DNA from: an uncultured Pelagibacteraceae bacterium
Lineage (GTDB): Bacteria > Pseudomonadota > Alphaproteobacteria > Pelagibacterales > Pelagibacteraceae
Direction: 5' to 3'
DNA: 64,000 bases
Assembly (NCBI GenBank): GCA_902634885.1
Contig: CACPLR010000005.1
Span: 44,225-108,224 of the forward strand
A program made the position numbers and the translations under genes. The notes below the pieces were generated by a model. That model did no database searches. It saw only the letters and a program-made list of their open reading frames with translations, and had not been told where the DNA came from. Below are positions 9,288-16,678 of this stretch, in pieces. The stretch's first letter is position 1. Every line of letters starts with the position of its first letter.

Positions 9288-10445
9288 ATGGATATACACG
9301 AATATCAAGCGAAGGAAATTCTATCTAGTTTTGGTGTGACAATTCCTAGAGGAGGCATTGCTTATAGTCCTGAAAATGCTGAAAATAAAGCTAGAGAGAT
9401 TGGTGGATCTAAATGGGTTGTAAAGGCACAAATTCATTCTGGAGCAAGAGGAAAGGCTGGAGGAATAATAGTCTGTAATTCACCCTTAGAAGTTGCCCAG
9501 GCGACAGACAAATTATTAGGAAAAAAATTAGTTACAAATCAAACAGGACCTGAGGGAAAAATTGTAAATAGAATTTATATCGAGGAAGCAACTGATATAG
9601 AAAAGGAGCTTTATTTGGGTTTAGTGTTTGATAGAAGCTCAGAGAGCATAATGGTTGTAGCTTCAACAGAAGGAGGAATGAGTGTTGAAGAAATTGCTAA
9701 AGAAAAACCTGAAACAATTATAAGATCTAAAATTGAAGTAGCAGTTGGAATTCAAAGTTTTCAAGCAAGAGAGCTTGCATTTGGATTAGGAATAGATTCT
9801 GATTTAATTGCTAGAGCATCTGATACAATTATTGGATGTGCTAAAGCGTTTAGCGAGTTAGATGCTACAATGGTTGAAGTTAATCCATTAGTCATTTCAA
9901 AACAAAAACAAATATTAGCTTTAGATTGTAAAATGAGCTTCGATAACAATGCTATGTTTAGAAGAAATAAAGTATCAGAACTAAGAGATAAGTCACAGGA
10001 AGATGAGAAAGAAGTATATGCGTCAGATAGAGGTTTAAATTATGTAAGTTTAGAGGGAAACATTGGTAATATTATTAACGGAGCTGGGCTTGCTATGGCC
10101 TCGATGGACATGATTAAATTAGCTGGAGGAGAACCTGCAAACTTTTTAGACGTTGGTGGTGGAGCAACACCAGAAAAAATAGTGAAAGCTTTTAGATTAA
10201 TTACAATGGATAAAAAAGTAAAAGTAATTTTAGTAAATATTTTTGCAGGTATAAATAGATGCGATTGGGTTGCAGAAGGTATAGTCCAAGCGCTAGAAAA
10301 AATAGAGGTAAAGGTTCCATTAGTAATTAGACTAGCTGGGACTAATGTTGAAAAAGGCAACAAAATTTTAAAGGACAGTAAAATAAATTATATTGAGGCA
10401 AGTACCCTAGAGGAAGCTGCCAATAAAGCTGTGGCGGCATTATAA
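9288..10445 (+). CDS. mtkA: Malate-CoA ligase, beta subunit (SucC-like ATP-grasp)
   Basis: A 385-aa beta subunit of the succinyl/malyl-CoA synthetase family. It opens with MDIHEYQAKEILSSFGV, followed by the ATP-grasp region (WVVKAQIHSGARGKAGG) and the C-terminal ligase-CoA domain (GAGLAMASMDMIKLAGGEPANFLDVGGGATPEK, VNIFAGINRCD). The family includes succinyl-CoA synthetase SucC. The call as malate thiokinase rests on the position directly behind malyl-CoA lyase (gap 2 bp) and before the alpha subunit. Succinate may also be accepted. The enzyme links ATP-driven CoA activation of malate to the lyase. Confidence 0.85.
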   Translation: MDIHEYQAKEILSSFGVTIPRGGIAYSPENAENKAREIGGSKWVVKAQIHSGARGKAGGIIVCNSPLEVAQATDKLLGKKLVTNQTGPEGKIVNRIYIEEATDIEKELYLGLVFDRSSESIMVVASTEGGMSVEEIAKEKPETIIRSKIEVAVGIQSFQARELAFGLGIDSDLIARASDTIIGCAKAFSELDATMVEVNPLVISKQKQILALDCKMSFDNNAMFRRNKVSELRDKSQEDEKEVYASDRGLNYVSLEGNIGNIINGAGLAMASMDMIKLAGGEPANFLDVGGGATPEKIVKAFRLITMDKKVKVILVNIFAGINRCDWVAEGIVQALEKIEVKVPLVIRLAGTNVEKGNKILKDSKINYIEASTLEEAANKAVAAL

Positions 10446-10448
10446 TTG

Positions 10449-11336
10449 ATGTCAGTAATTATTCATAAAGATACAAAAATTATTATCCAGGGATTTACTG
10501 GAAAGATGGGTACTTTTCATGCAGAGGAAATGATTAAATATGGATCCAACATTGTTGGAGGTGTAACACCAGGCAAAGGAGGTCAAAAGCATTTAAATAA
10601 GCCAGTATTTAACACTGTAAAAGATGCTGTCAAACATACAGGTGCTTCAGCATCAATATTATTTGTACCCCCAGCTTTTGCTGCAGACTCCGCGATGGAG
10701 GCAGCTGATGCAGGGATAAAAATTTGTGTAGCTATTGTAGATGGAATTCCATCACACGATATGATCAGAATTAAAAGATATATGAGACGATATTCTAAAA
10801 CAGAAAAAATGACTTTAGTTGGACCTAATTGCGCTGGAATAATCAGCCCAGGAAAATCGATGTTAGGAATAATGCCTGGACATATTTACAAAGAGGGTAG
10901 AGTTGGAATTATAAGCCGATCAGGTACATTAGGTTATGAAGCTGCTCAACAGATGAAAAATTTAGATATAGGAATTTCAACAAGCGTTGGTATTGGTGGT
11001 GATCCTATTAATGGAAGTTCTTTTAGAGATATAATTGAAAAATTTGAAGCAGATGATGAGACTGATGCAGTTTTAATGATTGGTGAAATAGGTGGACCCC
11101 AAGAAGTTGCAGCTGGGGAATTTGCAAAAGAAAACATGAAAAAGCCTGTTATAGGATATATTGCTGGTTTAACAGCCCCAAAAGGGAGAGTTATGGGTCA
11201 TGCTGGGGCAATAGTCTCAGCATATGGAGAGAGTGCAATTGAAAAGGTTGAAATTTTAAAGGAGTGTGGTGTTACAATTTCTAAAAATCCCTCAGTTATG
11301 GGTGACACCGTAAAATCAGTTTTGGAAAAAATGTAA
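10449..11336 (+). CDS. mtkB: Malate-CoA ligase, alpha subunit (SucD-like)
   Basis: A CoA-binding and phosphohistidine subunit of about 295 aa. The N-terminal CoA-binding Rossmann motif is IIQGFTGKMGTFHAEEM, and GPNCAGIISPGKSMLGIMPG follows. The active-site His that becomes phosphorylated lies in VMGHAGAIVSAYGESAIEK. The track start is TTG 10446; ATG 10449 is immediately adjacent and preferred. It forms a heteromer with the preceding subunit, and its stop abuts the ATG of the HIT gene. Together with malyl-CoA lyase it can convert malate to glyoxylate and acetyl-CoA, or work in reverse. Confidence 0.87.
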   Translation: MSVIIHKDTKIIIQGFTGKMGTFHAEEMIKYGSNIVGGVTPGKGGQKHLNKPVFNTVKDAVKHTGASASILFVPPAFAADSAMEAADAGIKICVAIVDGIPSHDMIRIKRYMRRYSKTEKMTLVGPNCAGIISPGKSMLGIMPGHIYKEGRVGIISRSGTLGYEAAQQMKNLDIGISTSVGIGGDPINGSSFRDIIEKFEADDETDAVLMIGEIGGPQEVAAGEFAKENMKKPVIGYIAGLTAPKGRVMGHAGAIVSAYGESAIEKVEILKECGVTISKNPSVMGDTVKSVLEKM

Positions 11337-11702
11337 ATGTCTTACGATAATCAAAATATCTTTGCAAAAATTTTAAGAGGAGAAATACCATGCAAAAAAA
11401 TTTATGAGGATGATTTTGTATTATCTTTTTACGATATAAATCCACAAAAGAAAGTTCACGCATTAGTAATTCCTAAAGGAAAATATATTAACTTAGATGA
11501 TTTTAATAAAAATGCGTCTAAGGACGAAATAATAGGACTTATAAAAGGAATATCTACTGTTGCTGAAAAACTAGGTATTTCCTCTGAAAAAGGAAATGGG
11601 TATAGAACTTTAGCGAACATCAGTGACGATGGGGGACAAGAAGTTCCACATTTACATTTCCACTTATTTGGTGGTGAAAAAGTGGGTAAAATGGTTTCGT
11701 GA
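11337..11702 (+). CDS. hinT: HIT family (histidine triad) nucleotide hydrolase
   Basis: A 121-aa HINT-type protein. The histidine triad is PHLHFHLFGG, preceded by the GNGYRTLANISDDGGQEVPH segment. The N-terminal NIFAKILRGEIPCKKIYEDD and the ALVIPKGKY strand are canonical. HINT enzymes hydrolyse purine nucleoside phosphoramidates, and the physiological substrate is uncertain. Its ATG directly follows the mtkB TAA, and its last 4 bp overlap the GTG start of the acetyltransferase. Confidence 0.93.
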   Translation: MSYDNQNIFAKILRGEIPCKKIYEDDFVLSFYDINPQKKVHALVIPKGKYINLDDFNKNASKDEIIGLIKGISTVAEKLGISSEKGNGYRTLANISDDGGQEVPHLHFHLFGGEKVGKMVS

Positions 11703-12211
11703 TAACTAAAGTAAATCGAAATTATTTAGAGATTAACTCTATTGAAGAATTAAATTATTCTCAAAGTCCAAATAATAAATGCGAATTGTTTGAGATAATT
11801 CCACCAGATTTTCAAATAAATAAATTTTTTTATAAACAAATTGGTAGTGATCACAGATGGATTGACCGTTTAGTTTGGGATGATCAAAAATGGGTATCTT
11901 ACGTGAATAATCCAAATGTTAAAACTTATGTGTTGAAAGAGAATGATGATTTAGTTGGATATTTTGAGCAAATAACAAACATAAAAAAAAATGACTGTGA
12001 AATTGCTTACTTTGGAATTTTAAAAGAGTTCTATGGTAAAAAATATGGAGCCCATCTTTTGTCCTTAGCAATAACAAAGTGTTTTGAGCAAAAAATTAAT
12101 AAGATATGGCTTCATACTTGTTCCCTAGATCATGAAAATGCACTTAAAAATTATTTAGCTCGTGGAATGAAAATATTTAAGTCAGAGACAATAAATTTAG
12201 ATATTAATTAG
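11699..12211 (+). CDS. GNAT family N-acetyltransferase
   Basis: A 170-aa protein with the GNAT fold. The acceptor-side N-terminal half contains FYKQIGSDHRWIDRLVW. The acetyl-CoA-binding region is IAYFGILKEFYGKKYGAHLLSLAI (the R/QxxGxG/A loop appears as the variant GKKYGA), and a C-terminal motif-B-like NALKNYLARGMKIF follows. The substrate is unknown. The GTG start overlaps the HIT gene stop (GTGA), so it is translationally coupled to the mtk operon. The 3' end overlaps the convergent lolA by 8 bp. Confidence 0.85.
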   Translation: MITKVNRNYLEINSIEELNYSQSPNNKCELFEIIPPDFQINKFFYKQIGSDHRWIDRLVWDDQKWVSYVNNPNVKTYVLKENDDLVGYFEQITNIKKNDCEIAYFGILKEFYGKKYGAHLLSLAITKCFEQKINKIWLHTCSLDHENALKNYLARGMKIFKSETINLDIN

Positions 12212-12758
12212 TATAATTTCTAATATCAAAAATATTTTCATCAAATTGAATGTTTTTTTGAACAATTGATAGTTTTGTTTCGACTTTATTTTGGTAAATA
12301 TCAATTGTTGACCAACCTACCAGGTTAAGATTGAGACTGTCGAAGTAAATACTTATTTCTAAATTTTCATAATACAATTCAAATTTATAATACTCATTTA
12401 TAGAAATCTCATCTTCAAGCTCTCCAATTTTATTAATGATAAACTCCTTATCCAAAATCAAATTAAGGGGAGTTTTATCTAGAGAATATCTAAAATATTG
12501 ATTATTTTTGTTAGAATTTATCAACAATGACTTCCCGTTAGAAACTAAAACTTTTTTATAGAAGTCATCATATTCACAAAAAATCTTCTTTGGATAATGA
12601 ATGATGCAGTTTCCAGTTTCGATTTTTTCACCAATTTTTTGTTCAAATTTAAACTTGAGACTATCTGTTGAAATAAGATTTGATATTATTTGGGATTTAA
12701 CAGATCCATGAACAATTGTAGTTGATAAAAAAAAAAATATAGGAATGAATTTTTTCAT
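12204..12758 (-). CDS. lolA: LolA-like outer-membrane lipoprotein carrier
   Basis: A 184-aa periplasmic protein with signal peptide MKKFIPIFFFLSTTIVHGS. The body matches a divergent LolA/LppX half-barrel: DSLKFKFEQKIGEKIETGNCIIHYPKKIFCEYD, VLVSNGKSLLINS, TPLNLILDKEF and a C-terminal strand with FDENIFDIRNY. LolA shuttles lipoproteins from LolCDE to the outer membrane. The lolA-after-ftsK order is common in proteobacteria and supports the call. It overlaps ftsK by 4 bp. Two cysteines (GNCIIHYPKKIFC) may form a disulfide. Confidence 0.85.
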   Translation of the reverse strand: MKKFIPIFFFLSTTIVHGSVKSQIISNLISTDSLKFKFEQKIGEKIETGNCIIHYPKKIFCEYDDFYKKVLVSNGKSLLINSNKNNQYFRYSLDKTPLNLILDKEFIINKIGELEDEISINEYYKFELYYENLEISIYFDSLNLNLVGWSTIDIYQNKVETKLSIVQKNIQFDENIFDIRNYTN

Positions 12759-14836
12759 TTAAGAACTTCCCTTTTACCTACATGATTGGCTTTACTCACT
12801 TCTCCATTTAATTCCATCTGATCAATTATTCTTGCTGCACGGTTATATCCAATTTGTAGTTTTCTCTGTAAGAGAGATGTAGAAGCTTTTCTCTCACTTT
12901 TGATGATCTCAAGAGCAGTTTCATATAGTTCATCTAAATTTTCATCTTCTTTGCTAGATGATTTCGCATCTTTTTCATCTGCAAAATTTAAAATCTCGTC
13001 AACGTAATTTGGTTCAGCTTGATTTCTTAAAAAATTATTTATCTTTTCAATTTCGTTTTCGGATACAAATGGAGCATGAATTCTAACAATTTTATTCGCA
13101 GAGGACATGTAAAGCATATCTCCTTTTCCAAGCAATTGTTCTGCACCTTGTTCTCCAAGAATTGTTCTACTATCTATTTTAGAAGTAACTTGAAAAGATA
13201 TTCTTGTCGGAAAATTAGCTTTTATAGTTCCTGTAATCACATCTACACTTGGTCTTTGAGTTGCCATTATAATATGAATTCCAGCAGCTCTTGCCATTTG
13301 AGATAACTTTTGAATATAATTTTCGATTTCTTTACCAGCGACCAACATAAGGTCAGACATTTCATCAACAATCACAACAATATATGGCATCGATAATTTG
13401 TGTTTCTCGTTATAACCATCTATATTTCTAACCCCAACTCGTGTCATAAGCCTATATCTGCTCTCCATTTCCTTAACGACCCACCCTAATACAGATGCAG
13501 CTCTTTTTGCCTCGGTAATTACAGGACATAATAAGTGTGGAATTCCTTCATAAGTAGATAGTTCAAGCATTTTTGGATCTATCAAAATAAATTTACATTT
13601 TTCAGGAGGGTGTCTGTAAAGTAGTGATAGTATTATCGTATTGATACAAACCGATTTTCCCGATCCTGTAGTACCAGCAATCAATAAATGAGGCATAGAA
13701 CTTAGATCTCTTGTAATAGGCATACCAGAAATATTTTTTCCAAGAGCAATAGGTAACTTGATATTTTTTTTTGAAAATTCATTACTAGATATTATTTCGC
13801 TAAGATAAACATTTTCTCTTGAGGATTTTGGTAATTCTATCCCAATTGAGCTACTACCAGGAATAGTAGATATTCTAGCTGACTCCGAACTTGTATTTCT
13901 TGCAATATCTTCTGACAAATTAATAATTTTAGATACCTTTACGCCTGGTGCGGGCTCAAATTCATTTAATGTAACTACTGGGCCATTACTAATTTTATTT
14001 ATTTTTCCTTCTACGCCAAAATCTAATAAAATTTTTTCAAGTGTCTCCTCATCAACCTTAAATTCTGATGAATTCTCTCGTTCTTTTTTTGTTGGTTGTT
14101 TTAAAAATTCTAATGTGGGAAGTTTAAATTTTGCAGGTTTGATTTCTGTCTCAGGTTTTTTATCAAAAGAAAAATTTTCTTGAATTGATACTTGGCTTAC
14201 TTCAGGTGCTACATTTTCTTCTATTTCTGTATTTATTGTAACATTTTCAACTTTGTCTTTTCTTTTAAATAATAAAAATATTTTCTTAATGATATTTAAT
14301 ATGTATGAAATCTTAAAATTTATACTTTTTAAAAAAAATAATAATATAAAAACAATTAATAAGTAATAAGAAATTTTTTCTGAACTTTTAATTAGTTTTA
14401 ATATAAAAGTTTCTTTAAATAGGTTACCTAAAAAACCATTATTACCATTTATTATTAACCAATAAGATTTTTCATAAAACACTGAAAAAAACAATGAAGC
14501 TAATAAAATATAAAGAATTATAAAAAATAAATTTTCGATTATTAATAAAAATTTTTTTGATATAGCAATACACAAACCTGTAAAAAAAAATGTAAATGGT
14601 ATAAGTAGAGAGACTAAACCAAAACTTTGGAATAATAAATCAGATAAAAAACTTCCTTTAGATCCCATTAAATTTTTGATTGGGGTATTTTCTGGAAAAA
14701 TAAAATTAGGATCCTCTGCGGAATAAGTCACTAAGGATATAAATATAAAAATTGATACTAAAATTACCAATATACCAACTAATTCTGCCAATCTATTAAT
14801 ACAAAAAGTGCCAATTTTATTAATTAATTCTTTCAT
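12755..14836 (-). CDS. ftsK: DNA translocase FtsK
   Basis: A septum-anchored, DNA-pumping ATPase for chromosome dimer resolution and terminus segregation. It has about 693 aa from ATG 14836; the track's earlier start (14845) is a TTG three codons upstream. Four hydrophobic segments lie in roughly the first 175 residues, then a short charged linker (about 190-260) instead of the long linker of E. coli. The motor carries Walker A AGTTGSGKSV, Walker B IVVIVDEMSDLM and MATQRPSVDVITG. The C-terminal gamma winged helix (ASTSLLQRKLQIGYNRAARIIDQME) reads KOPS sites. It is compact for the family. Confidence 0.96.
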   Translation of the reverse strand: MKELINKIGTFCINRLAELVGILVILVSIFIFISLVTYSAEDPNFIFPENTPIKNLMGSKGSFLSDLLFQSFGLVSLLIPFTFFFTGLCIAISKKFLLIIENLFFIILYILLASLFFSVFYEKSYWLIINGNNGFLGNLFKETFILKLIKSSEKISYYLLIVFILLFFLKSINFKISYILNIIKKIFLLFKRKDKVENVTINTEIEENVAPEVSQVSIQENFSFDKKPETEIKPAKFKLPTLEFLKQPTKKERENSSEFKVDEETLEKILLDFGVEGKINKISNGPVVTLNEFEPAPGVKVSKIINLSEDIARNTSSESARISTIPGSSSIGIELPKSSRENVYLSEIISSNEFSKKNIKLPIALGKNISGMPITRDLSSMPHLLIAGTTGSGKSVCINTIILSLLYRHPPEKCKFILIDPKMLELSTYEGIPHLLCPVITEAKRAASVLGWVVKEMESRYRLMTRVGVRNIDGYNEKHKLSMPYIVVIVDEMSDLMLVAGKEIENYIQKLSQMARAAGIHIIMATQRPSVDVITGTIKANFPTRISFQVTSKIDSRTILGEQGAEQLLGKGDMLYMSSANKIVRIHAPFVSENEIEKINNFLRNQAEPNYVDEILNFADEKDAKSSSKEDENLDELYETALEIIKSERKASTSLLQRKLQIGYNRAARIIDQMELNGEVSKANHVGKREVLK

Positions 14837-14841
14837 ATTAC

Positions 14842-14856
14842 ACAAATCAGATTTGT
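14842..14856. promoter_or_regulatory. Inverted repeat in the ftsK/ubiH-like divergent spacer
   Basis: ACAAATC-A-GATTTGT is a perfect 7-bp inverted repeat with a one-base centre. It lies 5 bp upstream of the ftsK ATG within a 62-bp divergent spacer. It could be a DNA operator controlling one or both divergent genes. As RNA the loop is too small for a stable hairpin, so a protein-binding site is the better reading. No regulator is inferred. Confidence 0.4.
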
Positions 14857-14898
14857 CACTTTTACCATTATATTATTATTGTTAAAATTAAATAATAA

Positions 14899-15996
14899 AT
14901 GAATGCATGTCTAATAGGCTTTAATCTTACAAATTTTTTATTAGCAATATTGCTCAGTAAAAAAGGTTTTAAAGTAGATATAATTTTTGATGAAAAAAGC
15001 ACATATAAATTTACAAATAGAACAATAGGTGTATCAAAAAAAAATGTTGAATTTATCAAATCTTTTTTACAAATTCCTAATCAATATCTTTGGCCAATTA
15101 AAGAAATTGAAATTTTTAATTTAAATAATGATCCATCCAAAAAAATTAAATTTAAAGATAATAAAAATGAGAATTTTTTTATTATAAAGCAAGAATATTT
15201 TAATAATCTATCTGAAAGAAAATGTAGAAAATTAAAAAATGTTAATTTTAAAAAATATAAAGAAAATGAAATTTTAAAATTAGAAAAAAATAACAGTTAT
15301 AATTTAATTATAAATTCTCAGTCAAACAATATTCTTATGAAAAGGTTTTTTTCAAATAGTATTAAAAAAGATTATGAGAGTTCAGCTTATACTTCGATAA
15401 TAAAACATAAAAAATTTGATAACTACAGAGCTATTCAAATTTTTACAAAATATGGACCACTAGCTTTCCTGCCATTATCAAGAGACAAAACATCTATAGT
15501 TTATTCTGTTCAAAAAAAATTTAAACTTAATTTAGATCAGATAAAAAATGAAATCCTAAAGTATTCAAAAAAATATGATTTAAAAAAATTGAATGATCTA
15601 GAAAAATTTGAACTTAAATATAACTTCTCTAGAAAATTTATTCATAAAAATATTGTCTGTTTTGGTGATGCTTTGCATAAAATTCATCCTTTAGCTGGTC
15701 AAGGATTTAATATGACAATAAGAGATTTAAAATTACTTTTGAATATAATTGAAAATAGAATAAATTATGGATTAGAAATTGATAGATCAACACTAATAGA
15801 GTTTAAAGATAAAAGTAAACATTTTAATTATATTTTTGGTATTGGAATAAATGTTATCAATGAATTTTTTAAATTAGATAGTAGATTTAATGGTAAATTA
15901 TCAGATAATATTTTCAGTTTCTTAGATACAAATGAGTTATTTAAAAAAAATTCAATTTTAATTGCTAATGAGGGTATTAACTTTGCTACTGAATAG
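14899..15996 (+). CDS. Degenerate UbiH/COQ6-type FAD monooxygenase-like protein
   Basis: A 365-aa protein. The best evidence is the C-terminal FAD motif FGDALHKIHPLAGQGFNMTIRDLKLL, characteristic of ubiquinone-biosynthesis hydroxylases (GD..H...P..GQG.N), with CFGDAL preceding it. The N-terminal dinucleotide motif is eroded (IGFNLTNFLLAILLSKKGF in place of GxGxxG), and the expected DG motif is absent (YNLIINSQSNNILMKRF). Family members hydroxylate the ubiquinone ring, but whether this divergent copy is active is unclear. It is very Lys/Asn-rich. It is divergent from ftsK and overlaps the convergent LON gene by 11 bp. Confidence 0.75.
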   Translation: MNACLIGFNLTNFLLAILLSKKGFKVDIIFDEKSTYKFTNRTIGVSKKNVEFIKSFLQIPNQYLWPIKEIEIFNLNNDPSKKIKFKDNKNENFFIIKQEYFNNLSERKCRKLKNVNFKKYKENEILKLEKNNSYNLIINSQSNNILMKRFFSNSIKKDYESSAYTSIIKHKKFDNYRAIQIFTKYGPLAFLPLSRDKTSIVYSVQKKFKLNLDQIKNEILKYSKKYDLKKLNDLEKFELKYNFSRKFIHKNIVCFGDALHKIHPLAGQGFNMTIRDLKLLLNIIENRINYGLEIDRSTLIEFKDKSKHFNYIFGIGINVINEFFKLDSRFNGKLSDNIFSFLDTNELFKKNSILIANEGINFATE

Positions 15997-16630
15997 TTTT
16001 GTTTGTAAAACTAAAATTAGTGTAAGTAACTAATATTTCCTCTAACTTCTTTTTTCTATCAACTAAGTTTTTTGTCTCTAATAAAATCTGTTTTTCTTCT
16101 AATGTAAATGGTGAAGCCATAGATAACGTATTTATTGTTTGCCTAACGTTTTGTTTTTCAAGATCATTCCAATTAATTTGGTAGCCTTGTTGCTCAAATA
16201 GTTTCTTAAGGTCATTAAAGACCTGTTTTAAATCAGAAAATTTTACTTGCTCATTGTTATCAATTAAGTCATTAGAAAATTTTTCAAAATTTACCTCACA
16301 TTCTCTATAAAGTTTATCCGAATTTATTTCACTAATTGTTTCGTATCTACATACTCCATTTAGAACTATTAGATATCTGCCATCCTCTGTTTCATTAAAA
16401 CTAGTAATCTTTCCAACACAACCGATTTTATGAAGATCAGGTTTTTTTAAATTTCCAGTTTTCTTAGGCTGTATCATCCCAATATATCTGTTGCTTTTCA
16501 TACTATCATCTATCATTTGTATATATCTAGGCTCAAAAATATTTAATGGAACTGTAGTTTTAGGAAAAATTATAAAATTAGATAGTGGAAAAACAGGTAT
16601 TTTTTTTGGTAAATCTTTATTTATCAACAT
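15986..16630 (-). CDS. LON substrate-binding domain protein
   Basis: A 214-aa protein consisting of the N-terminal LON domain only: KKIPVFPLSNFIIFPKTTVPLNIFEPRYIQMIDDSM at the start, GCVGKITSFNETEDGRYLIVLNGVCRY in the middle, and a C-terminal helical part ending with QTINTLSMASPFTLEEKQILLE. It lacks the AAA+ and protease domains, so it is not Lon protease. Such stand-alone proteins are widespread in alphaproteobacteria with no established biochemical role. It is divergent from the TPR-sulfotransferase across a 48-bp spacer. Confidence 0.92.
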   Translation of the reverse strand: MLINKDLPKKIPVFPLSNFIIFPKTTVPLNIFEPRYIQMIDDSMKSNRYIGMIQPKKTGNLKKPDLHKIGCVGKITSFNETEDGRYLIVLNGVCRYETISEINSDKLYRECEVNFEKFSNDLIDNNEQVKFSDLKQVFNDLKKLFEQQGYQINWNDLEKQNVRQTINTLSMASPFTLEEKQILLETKNLVDRKKKLEEILVTYTNFSFTNKTIQ

Positions 16631-16678
16631 AACTTTTTAATTTAAAACAAGTATATAGTATTACATCTTTACATTTCA

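Noticed and set aside
9288-11336. Reading the ligase pair as sucCD of the TCA cycle
   Set aside because: The family match alone allows it, but the 2-bp linkage to malyl-CoA lyase favours malate-CoA ligase. This is kept as an alternative in the entries.
15986-16630. Lon protease
   Set aside because: Only the N-terminal LON domain is present (214 aa); there is no Walker motif and no Ser/Lys protease domain.
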